This document shows, piece by piece, positions 1-5,248 of a stretch of DNA of 5,277 nt. The notes beneath the pieces were generated by a model, which was not told where the DNA came from, made no database searches, and worked only from the letters and a program-made list of their open reading frames with translations. A program made the translations under genes and the position numbers. How positions within the stretch are numbered: position 1 is the stretch's first letter; every line of letters begins with the position of its first letter. Origin of the DNA: Candidatus Eiseniibacteriota bacterium (GTDB lineage Bacteria > Eisenbacteria > RBG-16-71-46); the NCBI GenBank assembly GCA_005893185.1, contig VBOS01000272.1:1-5277 (forward strand), written 5' to 3'.

Positions 1-387
1 CACCAGGGTCCGGTGCTGCTGGTGTTCGGCCCAGAGCCCACGGTTCTGTCCGCGATCGAGCGCGAGCGCGACGCGATCCTCAAGCTGGGAGCGGTGCCGG
101 TCGCTGTGCTGGACATGAAGAATGGCGTCGCGTGGGCCACCGCGCGGCGTTACGGCCTGCACTATCCGGTCATCCCCGATTCGCGCAAGGTGATCGCTGC
201 CCAGTACAACGCCATGGACGCGGGCGGCGAGCAGGTCGTCCCCACATGGTTCGTGGTGGATCGGAACGGCCGGGTGCGGGCGCTCCAACGCGGCGCTCTG
301 CCCAAGCAGGGCTTCGCGCCGCGCACAGCCACCGCTCTCGGGATGCCGGGCCCCGACGCAGGCATCCCGATCGAGAAGCGGCGCTAG
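1..387 (+). CDS. Redoxin/AhpC-TSA-like thioredoxin-fold protein, 5' end missing, no cysteine
   Basis: This is the C-terminal 128 residues of a thioredoxin-fold protein of the AhpC/TSA-redoxin type. The frame is open from base 1 (HQGPVLLVFGPEP), so the GTG at 13 is probably an internal valine and the true start lies outside the window. Fold landmarks are visible: a core strand (VLLVFG, near residue 5), a helix (AIERERDAILKLG), a second strand (VPVAVLDM), a peroxiredoxin-like YGLHYPVIPDS segment, and VPTWFVVDRNGRV (near residue 80), where the proline sits at the usual cis-Pro position before the VIDxxGxI-type strand. Active peroxiredoxins carry the peroxidatic cysteine just after the first strand. 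Here that place reads FGPEPTVLS, and the visible protein has no cysteine at all. I infer a non-peroxidase binding or structural role; the substrate is unknown. The gene ends convergently against the histidine kinase, with a 4-bp overlap of stop codons. Family assignment is moderately sure. Confidence 0.75.
   Translation, partial: HQGPVLLVFGPEPTVLSAIERERDAILKLGAVPVAVLDMKNGVAWATARRYGLHYPVIPDSRKVIAAQYNAMDAGGEQVVPTWFVVDRNGRVRALQRGALPKQGFAPRTATALGMPGPDAGIPIEKRR
335..375. terminator. Inverted repeat at the convergent gene junction, possible 3'-end hairpin
   Basis: TCGGGATGCC (338-347) is the exact reverse complement of GGCATCCCGA (361-370), with a 13-base loop. Three more pairs (335-337 with 373-375) can form across a 2-base bulge. 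The hairpin lies inside the last codons of the redoxin gene, about 14 bases past the stop of the minus-strand kinase, where a kinase terminator would be expected. There is no T-tract on either side, so it is not a canonical intrinsic terminator. It may be an mRNA-stabilising or bidirectional stop structure; function is inferred. Confidence 0.45.
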
Positions 388-2399
388 CCGGCGGCGCTTC
401 GCGGCGCGAGCGAATCACCGACCCGCTGCAGCGCGAGCTCGAGATCCTCGATCGAGAACGGCTTGGCCACGAGCAGATCCACGCCGTGCGCCCGCGCGGT
501 CTCCTCCTCGAGCTGCAGTCCCCAGCCGGTCACGACCACGACCGCCACGTCCGGACGACGCGACTTCACGGCGAGCGTGAGGTCCCAGCCGTTCACCTCC
601 GGCATGCTGAGGTCCGTGAATACCACCTGGTACTCGCCTTGCTCGAAGCGCTCGAGACCCGCGGCGCCGCCGAGCGCCGTGTCCACCTGCTGATCGAGGG
701 CGCGCAGCAGGTCCGCCAGCACGTCGAGCACCGGCTTCTCGTCGTCGACCGCCAACACGCGGAGCCGGGGCAGGCGTCCGGGGGAGAACGGGGCGGGTGG
801 CAGCCCGGGCGACCCGCCCGCGGGGAAGCGCACGGTGAACTCGGCCCCGAGATGAGGCTCGCTCTCGACCACGATCGACCCGCGGTGTCGGGTCACGATG
901 CCGCGGGCGACCGAGAGGCCGAGGCCTGTGCCCCGCGCAGACTTCGTGCTGAAAAAGGGATCGAAGACCCGCTGCCGGGTCTCCTCGTCCATGCCGATGC
1001 CCGTATCGCGGATCCGCACCACGACGTCGCTCCCTTCGTCCGCGGTCGAGATGCGGATCTGGCCGCCCCACGGGAGCGCGTCAACTGCGTTCAGCACGAG
1101 GTTCGCGAACAGCTCGCGGATCTCCGATGCGCTGCCCGCGATGGTCTGGCGTGCCGCCAGGGCGAACTCGATTTCGACCGCGATCCCGTTGCGCCGCGGT
1201 CCCGCTTCCCACGCCGCCCGCGTGCGCCCGACGACCTCGCGCAGCAGCTCGTTCAGGCGGAGCGTCGCGAAGTGTCCGTCGCTGCGGACCCGCGTGAACT
1301 CCTGCACACGGCGCACGGTCTCGGCGCCGTCCAGCGCCGCCCGCTCGATCACCTGGAGCTGGCGCCGGATCTCCGGATCGCGGACGCCCTGGAGCAGGAG
1401 CTGGGTGCGGCCCAGCACGGCCGACAGCAGGTTGTTGAAGTCGTGGGCCACGCCGCCGGCCATCTCCCCCAGGGCGTTCAGCTTCGCGGACTGGACGAGC
1501 TGCGCCTGGGTCTCGCGCAGCTCCACCAGCGCGGCGCGCGTCTCTTCGTAGTGCCGGGCGTTCTCGATGGCTGTGCTGCAGTGTCCGGCGAACAGCGTGG
1601 CCAGCTCGAGATCCTCGGGCTCGAAGGAGCGTCCGCTCGTGCGGGTGAGGGTGATCACGCCCACCACCTTCTCCCGCGCGAGCAGCGGGACGCACAGCAG
1701 CGAGGAGTGCTCTTCCGGAGTCCCGGGCACCTGAGCGGCGCGCGGGTCGCGCTCGGCGTCGTTCACGATCTCGCCGCGCCCGCTCTGCGCCACCGCGCCT
1801 GTGATGCCCTCTCCGAGCTTGAGCCGCACGTTCATGATCTCGTCGCGGAAGCTGTCCGCGTCGCAGACCTTGGGCCGCAGGACCTTCTCCTGCTCGTCGT
1901 ACAGGAACACCGTGCACTCGTCGGTCTGGATCACTTCCCGCACCTGACCGGCGATCGTGGCGAGGATGGTCCCCAGCTCGAGCGAGTTCGCGACCGCGTG
2001 GCTCACCGTGAGGAGCGCCGCGAACTTGTTCTTCTCGATGCGCTCGCGCTGGAGGCGCGCGGCCGTGTCGAGAACCGGCTGCCCCCGCTCGATCGTGCCC
2101 CACGGGCCGTCCGCCTCCGGCTCGGCGCCCGAAGCGCGCGGCAGCACCAGCGCCGCGAGCGCCCGCTCCACCGCTCTGGGCTCCGCGCCGCACCCGCGCC
2201 AGCGGCGCGAGCTTTCACGGACCAGGCGACGCAGGGACTCGGGGTGGTCCCGCTCGATGCCGACCGCCAGGCTCTCGACCAGCTTCGCCGCTTCGCGGCG
2301 CGCGCCGTCATCGCCCAGCGCGGCCGAAAGCTCCCGGGCCACGCGCTTTTCCAGCGTGGACCGATGCCGACGGATGGAATGGGCGAGCCTCGAGCTCAC
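384..2399 (-). CDS. Soluble hybrid sensor histidine kinase (GAF-HisKA-HATPase-REC)
   Basis: A sensor kinase that autophosphorylates on histidine and passes the phosphate to its own receiver domain. In the 671-residue product: a helical N-terminal region (1-115) with no domain I can name; a GAF domain (about 127-285), likely ligand or redox sensing; a short coiled linker; a HisKA motif GEMAGGVAHDFNN with phosphoacceptor His319; a HATPase domain with N-box (Asn433, Asn437), DTGIGM (Asp465), FDPFFSTK and GTGLGLS; and a receiver (546-660) with the acidic pair Asp552/Asp553, phosphoacceptor Asp596 in TDLSMP, Thr624 and Lys646 in AKPFS. All catalytic residues are present. No transmembrane segment or signal peptide is seen, so it should be cytosolic. 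The GTG at 2399 is preferred because GGGAG lies 8 bases upstream. An in-frame GTG at 2459 would add 20 residues, but it lacks a Shine-Dalgarno and falls inside the candidate promoter. No HPt domain or separate regulator is visible, so the output is unknown. Confidence 0.93.
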   Translation of the reverse strand: MSSRLAHSIRRHRSTLEKRVARELSAALGDDGARREAAKLVESLAVGIERDHPESLRRLVRESSRRWRGCGAEPRAVERALAALVLPRASGAEPEADGPWGTIERGQPVLDTAARLQRERIEKNKFAALLTVSHAVANSLELGTILATIAGQVREVIQTDECTVFLYDEQEKVLRPKVCDADSFRDEIMNVRLKLGEGITGAVAQSGRGEIVNDAERDPRAAQVPGTPEEHSSLLCVPLLAREKVVGVITLTRTSGRSFEPEDLELATLFAGHCSTAIENARHYEETRAALVELRETQAQLVQSAKLNALGEMAGGVAHDFNNLLSAVLGRTQLLLQGVRDPEIRRQLQVIERAALDGAETVRRVQEFTRVRSDGHFATLRLNELLREVVGRTRAAWEAGPRRNGIAVEIEFALAARQTIAGSASEIRELFANLVLNAVDALPWGGQIRISTADEGSDVVVRIRDTGIGMDEETRQRVFDPFFSTKSARGTGLGLSVARGIVTRHRGSIVVESEPHLGAEFTVRFPAGGSPGLPPAPFSPGRLPRLRVLAVDDEKPVLDVLADLLRALDQQVDTALGGAAGLERFEQGEYQVVFTDLSMPEVNGWDLTLAVKSRRPDVAVVVVTGWGLQLEEETARAHGVDLLVAKPFSIEDLELALQRVGDSLAPRSAAG

Positions 2400-2407
2400 G
2401 ATGGGAT

Positions 2408-2412
2408 CTCCC
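2408..2412 (-). promoter_or_regulatory. Ribosome binding site deciding the kinase start
   Basis: On the minus strand GGGAG is followed by an 8-base spacer and then GTG (2399-2397). The competing GTG at 2459 is preceded only by GC-rich sequence ending TTCAGCCC, with no purine-rich motif. This favours the shorter kinase. Confidence 0.6.
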
Positions 2413-2438
2413 GGACCGAAGTGAAGGCGCCGGGCTGA

Positions 2439-2467
2439 GTTATCGTCCGTGCGAGGCACGGGCTGAA
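2439..2467 (-). promoter_or_regulatory. Candidate promoter of the histidine kinase with palindromic spacer
   Basis: Reading the minus strand, TTCAGC (2467-2462; 3 of 6 matches to the -35 consensus) is followed by exactly 17 bases and then GATAAC (2444-2439; 4 of 6 matches to the -10). Transcription would start near 2432, leaving a leader of roughly 30 bases before the GTG at 2399. The spacer includes CCGTGC-CTC-GCACGG (2461-2447), a perfect 6-bp-arm palindrome. The boxes are weak individually; the spacing and position support the call. The sigma factor and any regulator are unknown. Confidence 0.4.
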
Positions 2468-2471
2468 CCGC

Positions 2472-2503
2472 CGCCGCGCCGCGAGGGGCCAGAAGGCGCG
2501 GCG
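2472..2503. repeat. All-GC 9-bp inverted repeat upstream of the kinase promoter
   Basis: CGCCGCGCC (2472-2480) is perfectly complementary to GGCGCGGCG (2495-2503), with a 14-base loop. It lies just upstream of the candidate kinase -35 and downstream of the phosphoesterase stop. For a transcript leaving the phosphoesterase gene it would form a very stable hairpin, but no T-run follows. It may stop or stabilise that transcript, or simply reflect base composition. Confidence 0.35.
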
Positions 2504-2541
2504 AGGACGCCTACGGCCGCCCCGTTTCCTCCCAAACCCGG

Positions 2542-2562
2542 CCGAGCTCGGGCGAGCTTCGG
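2542..2562 (-). terminator. Possible weak terminator hairpin of the phosphoesterase gene
   Basis: On the minus strand CCGA-A-GCTC, loop GCCC, GAGC-TCGG forms an 8-bp stem with one bulged A. It begins about 10 bases after the phosphoesterase stop codon. The sequence that follows is CCGGGTTTGGG, so only three Ts are available. Location fits a terminator; the poor T-tract keeps confidence low. Confidence 0.35.
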
Positions 2563-2572
2563 ACCGAGGACG

Positions 2573-3598
2573 TCAGGGCTTCTTGGGATCCGCGGGCGGT
2601 ATCCCGTGCAACCACACGTCCGTGATCGGGCTCTCGGTCGCGGCTGCGCCGAACGGAGCCAGCCCCAAGCCGTCGCACAGGGTTCGCAGCACCGTGTAAT
2701 GCGTGATGTGCCGCTGCGAGACGGTGACCGGGCGCAGCGCCTGCCCCGCGAACACGGTGAGAATGAGGTTGTCCTCCGACCTGTCGTCCTCGTCCCAGGT
2801 CAGCACGACCAGCCCGCGATTCCCGACTGCGGAGATCATCGCGGGAAGCTCGGCCGCCAGCCAGGCGTCACCGGCTGAGACCGAGCAGTCGTGCGTGTTG
2901 TGGCAATTGTTCGGAATCACGAACGCCAGGCCGGGCAGCCGCTGACTCGCGATGTCCTTCGCGAGGTCGGAATAGGGCCGCTCGTTCGCGTGGTCGAGGT
3001 TCTTGAAATTCGCCCACGGCGCGTGCTTGCGGGCGTAGAGACCGCCACGCGCCTTGCACGCCGTCGATCCCACAGCTGGCAGGTCCTCACAGTAGGCCCG
3101 CCATGTCCTGCCCGCCGCTTCCAGGGCGTGCCCCAGGTTCTCCGCGTTGAACGGCGCGCCATGCGCTGGGCATGAGTTGCCGTCCACTCCGAGAGTGCTG
3201 CCGGCCCACAGCGCCAGGTAGTTGGGCTGGGACGGGTGGGCGATGGCGTGGGAGTCCGCGAACCGCACCCAAGTGGCTGCGAGCTGGGCGGTGTAAGGGC
3301 AGCTCCTCGGATCCGTCGCCACGTCCGCGTTCTTGTTCTCCATCACCACCACGATGACGTGCTCGAGCGACGGAACGCCGGCAGGGACACGTGGCGGGGC
3401 CGCGGCGGCCAGCGACACGGCACCAGCGGAATCGGGGCCGGCCGGAGCCGCGGAGGAGACACCGACTGCGAGTGCGGCGACCGCAAGGACCGCGAGCGCC
3501 GCGGCCAGCGCCGTGCCGAGCACGGCGGCGCGCTGCGCCCGCCGGCCCGACCGGGGCATTCCCGGGGCACGCCCGGATGCAGGCCCAAGAGATCGCAT
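2573..3598 (-). CDS. Secreted phosphoesterase (AcpA/PF04185-like acid phosphatase or phospholipase C family)
   Basis: An exported phosphomonoesterase or phospholipase-type hydrolase of the alkaline-phosphatase-like phosphoesterase family. The 341-residue product begins with a basic stretch (SGRRAQR, 17-23), a hydrophobic segment (24-48) and a likely signal peptidase site near SSAAPA (48-53). The two arginines do not form a full Tat motif. The mature part shows family marks in order: HVIVVVMENKN (Glu87, Asn88, metal side), HPSQPNYLAL (Ser123, at the nucleophile place in AcpA-like enzymes), WRAYCEDLP, a KHAPWANF segment, NTHDCS (His236, Asp237), GDAWLA, TWDEDD (269-271) and THYTVLRT (His300). 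Six cysteines, mostly in the mature domain, suit a disulfide-bonded extracytoplasmic protein. The substrate cannot be told. The start at 3598 has only a weak Shine-Dalgarno; an ATG at 3559 would give a more compact signal peptide (GGGA directly adjacent) and is a real alternative. Much longer reading upstream in this frame is antisense to the MATE gene and not coding. Confidence 0.88.
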   Translation of the reverse strand: MRSLGPASGRAPGMPRSGRRAQRAAVLGTALAAALAVLAVAALAVGVSSAAPAGPDSAGAVSLAAAAPPRVPAGVPSLEHVIVVVMENKNADVATDPRSCPYTAQLAATWVRFADSHAIAHPSQPNYLALWAGSTLGVDGNSCPAHGAPFNAENLGHALEAAGRTWRAYCEDLPAVGSTACKARGGLYARKHAPWANFKNLDHANERPYSDLAKDIASQRLPGLAFVIPNNCHNTHDCSVSAGDAWLAAELPAMISAVGNRGLVVLTWDEDDRSEDNLILTVFAGQALRPVTVSQRHITHYTVLRTLCDGLGLAPFGAAATESPITDVWLHGIPPADPKKP

Positions 3599-3682
3599 GC
3601 TCAGTAAAATGCAAGAGTGGGGTGCGTCTGTCCAGCCGGCCTCGGCCCCAGGTTTCGATTGCATGGTACGGTGCGCGCCCTC
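3599..3682. other. Divergent intergenic region between phosphoesterase and MATE genes
   Basis: An 84-bp spacer from which the phosphoesterase is read leftward and the MATE exporter rightward, so promoters of both genes must lie in or near it. One AT-rich patch stands out (3605-3610). On the minus strand a TACCAT (3668-3663) could be a weak -10 for the phosphoesterase, but I find no matching -35. No convincing operator palindrome or riboswitch is seen. Confidence 0.5.
3605..3610 (+). promoter_or_regulatory. Possible -10 element for the MATE gene
   Basis: TAAAAT matches the sigma70 -10 consensus in 5 of 6 positions, in an otherwise GC-rich region. It would start transcription near 3617, giving a leader of about 66 bases before the ATG at 3683. 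No recognisable TTGACA-like box lies 16-18 bases upstream, so an activator or another sigma factor would be needed. It lies only a few bases upstream of the divergent phosphoesterase start. Confidence 0.3.
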
Positions 3683-5044
3683 ATGGTCCGGAGCTTCGTC
3701 CCCACATCGCGCGACCTGCGCGCACTCGTCCGGCTCTCGATCCCGATCGCGTCCGCACAGGTCGGTATCATGCTCATGGGCGTCGTGGACACGATCGTGG
3801 TCGGGCATGTCTCGGCGCGGGAGTTGGCCGCCGCATCGCTCGGGCACCTCTACGTGATGGGCCTCGCGGGGTTCGCGTTCGGCGCGCTGTGGTCGATCGA
3901 CCCGATCGTGGCGCAGGCGGCGGGCGCCCGGGATCGCGAAGCGGTGGCGCTCGGCGTGCAGCGCGGCCTGGTGCTGGCGGCCGCGCTGGGCCTGACGCTC
4001 ACGCTCCTGTGCCTGCCGGCCGAGCACGTGCTCCGCTGGCTGCGCCAGCCGGCCGAGGTCGTGCCGCGCGCCGCCGCCTTCGTGTGGTTCTCGGCGCCGA
4101 GCATGATCGTGATGCTGATGTGGGTCACGCTGCGTCAGGCCCTGCAGGCGCTGAAGCACACCCGCGCGGTGGTGATCACGATCGTGGCGGGCAATCTCGT
4201 CAATCTCGGGCTCGACTGGGTGCTCGTGTTCGGCCATCTCGGCGCGCCTGCGATGGGGGCGCCCGGCGCGGCGCTTTCGAGCACGATCGGGCGCTGGCTC
4301 ATGCTCGCGATGCTGCTCGTCCTCGGGCGCCGCGAGCTGGCCGGCGTGCTGATCCCGCTGCGGCGCGAGGCGCTGCGGGGCGATGCGCTGATGCGCACGC
4401 TGCGCATCGGCCTGCCGATCGGCATCCAGATGAGTGTCGAGTTCACGACGTTCGGCTCGATCTCGGTGTTCGCAGGCTGGTTCGGCGCAGCTGCGATCGG
4501 CGGGCACCAGGTGGCGCTGAATCTGGCGTCGCTCATGTACATGGTGCCCCTGGGCATCGGCAGCGCCGCTTCCATCCTGGTGGGCCACGCGATCGGCGAG
4601 CGCGACGCAGCTCACGCGCGGCGCGTCGCGGCCAGTGCCCTGGCGTGCGGCGCATGCTTCATGGCGCTGAGCGCGATCGTGCTGCTCGTGATCCCCGCCG
4701 CCTTCGCGAAGGCCTACACCTCGGTGCCAGCTGTGGTGGCGATCGCCTCTTTGCTGATCCCGATCGCCGGTCTGTTCCAGGTCTTCGACGGCCTGCAGGT
4801 GGTCGCATCGGGCGTGCTGCGCGGCGCCGGCGACACGCGCGCGGCGATGCTCGCGAACGTGCTCGGCTTCTGGCTGCTCGGCATGCCGGTGAGCCTCGCG
4901 CTCGGCTTCGGCGCCCGGCTGGGCGTGGTGGGTCTGTGGTGGGGCTTCGTCGTCGGGCTGGCCGCGGTCGCGACGTTCCTGGTGGGACGCGTGCGCGTCC
5001 GGCTCAGCGGGGAGTTGGAGCGGGTGCGGGTGGAGACCGGCTGA
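3683..5044 (+). CDS. MATE family cation-coupled multidrug exporter, NorM type
   Basis: An inner-membrane antiporter that exports drugs or metabolites in exchange for Na+ or H+. The 453-residue length and about 12 hydrophobic segments fit the family, with two similar halves: the first begins LRALVRLSIPIASAQVGIMLMGVVDTIVVG (shown at 12-41), the second RIGLPIGIQMSVEF (241-254). Asp36 in VVDTIVVG, Glu253 in MSVEFTTFG and Asp369 in QVFDGLQ align with Asp36, Glu255 and Asp371 of Vibrio cholerae NorM, known for cation coupling; the GVLRGAGDTR signature (377-386) is also typical. The ATG at 3683 is chosen because the protein then begins just before the first membrane helix, as in NorM. In-frame GTGs at 3617 and 3671 give non-homologous extensions, and none of the starts has a good Shine-Dalgarno. 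The real substrate cannot be read from sequence. It is divergent from the phosphoesterase, and no adjacent regulator gene of the TetR or MarR type is visible. Confidence 0.93.
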   Translation: MVRSFVPTSRDLRALVRLSIPIASAQVGIMLMGVVDTIVVGHVSARELAAASLGHLYVMGLAGFAFGALWSIDPIVAQAAGARDREAVALGVQRGLVLAAALGLTLTLLCLPAEHVLRWLRQPAEVVPRAAAFVWFSAPSMIVMLMWVTLRQALQALKHTRAVVITIVAGNLVNLGLDWVLVFGHLGAPAMGAPGAALSSTIGRWLMLAMLLVLGRRELAGVLIPLRREALRGDALMRTLRIGLPIGIQMSVEFTTFGSISVFAGWFGAAAIGGHQVALNLASLMYMVPLGIGSAASILVGHAIGERDAAHARRVAASALACGACFMALSAIVLLVIPAAFAKAYTSVPAVVAIASLLIPIAGLFQVFDGLQVVASGVLRGAGDTRAAMLANVLGFWLLGMPVSLALGFGARLGVVGLWWGFVVGLAAVATFLVGRVRVRLSGELERVRVETG

Positions 5045-5073
5045 AGCGCCGAGACGCCGCGACAAGTCCATCG

Positions 5074-5103
5074 TTGACACACCCGCGCCGCCGGCTCTAG
5101 GCT
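5074..5103 (+). promoter_or_regulatory. Sigma70-type promoter upstream of the right-edge gene
   Basis: A perfect TTGACA (5074-5079) is followed by an 18-bp spacer and TAGGCT (5098-5103; T, A and final T of the -10 consensus kept). It sits 30 bp past the MATE stop and about 145 bp before the next start codon. Transcription would begin near 5110, directly at the base of the hairpin at 5112-5144. This is the best promoter match in the window. Confidence 0.6.
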
Positions 5104-5111
5104 CCTCGCTC

Positions 5112-5144
5112 GAAGGCTCCCGAAGGACGGCTCCGGGGGCCTTC
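5112..5144 (+). terminator. Strong 11-bp hairpin: MATE terminator or 5' leader structure
   Basis: GAAGGCTCCCG (5112-5122) pairs with CGGGGGCCTTC (5134-5144) through ten Watson-Crick pairs and one G-U, with an 11-base loop. Downstream is ACGCTTTCGCCC, with only three Ts in a row. For RNA coming from the MATE gene it could act as a terminator. For RNA from the promoter at 5074-5103 it would lie at the extreme 5' end, where it could protect or regulate the message. Sequence alone does not decide between these. Confidence 0.5.
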
Positions 5145-5161
5145 ACGCTTTCGCCCGCCCT

Positions 5162-5203
5162 GCATGCGCCGGCCGCCTTGGAGCAACAGGCGACGCCGCA
5201 TGC
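5162..5203 (+). repeat. Second imperfect hairpin in the leader region
   Basis: GCATGC (5162-5167) pairs with GCATGC (5198-5203). Inner pairs GGC/GCC (5171-5173 with 5195-5197) and GCC/GGC (5175-5177 with 5189-5191) surround an 11-base loop TTGGAGCAACA. Together with the hairpin at 5112-5144 it makes a two-stem leader ahead of the gene at 5249. It matches no riboswitch class that I recognise. Confidence 0.35.
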
Positions 5204-5248
5204 CCTGCGTTCTGCTCCCGCGCCACTTCGCCCCCGCGCGAGGGTTCG

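Noticed and set aside
132..2438. 768-codon open frame on the plus strand, antisense to the kinase
   Set aside because: Its translation is low-complexity, rich in Arg, Ala, Gly and His, with no domain. It mirrors the codon bias of the minus-strand kinase, whose domains and catalytic motifs are complete.
2400..2459. Kinase start at GTG 2459
   Set aside because: No Shine-Dalgarno before it, and it lies inside the candidate promoter and its palindrome. GTG 2399 has GGGAG at 8 bases. Kept as an alternative only.
3617..3682. MATE start at GTG 3617 or 3671
   Set aside because: The added residues (beginning MGCVCPAG) do not resemble a MATE N-terminus, and there is no ribosome binding site. The ATG at 3683 starts just before the first membrane helix.
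4985..5000. GGACGCG-TG-CGCGTCC palindrome
   Set aside because: Lies within the MATE coding sequence for a GRVRVR tract. Alternating Arg/Val codons in GC-rich DNA explain it, and it is too far from the stop to be a clear terminator.
3391..5100. 569-codon plus-strand frame overlapping the phosphoesterase and MATE genes
   Set aside because: Arg/Ala/Gly-rich translation without motifs, out of frame with the well-supported MATE protein; a GC-composition artefact.
3599..5146. Long upstream extension of the phosphoesterase frame on the minus strand (up to 857 codons in total)
   Set aside because: The extension is antisense to the MATE gene, is rich in His, Arg, Asp and Glu without domain pattern, and lies before a clear signal peptide. 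The real gene begins at 3598 or 3559.
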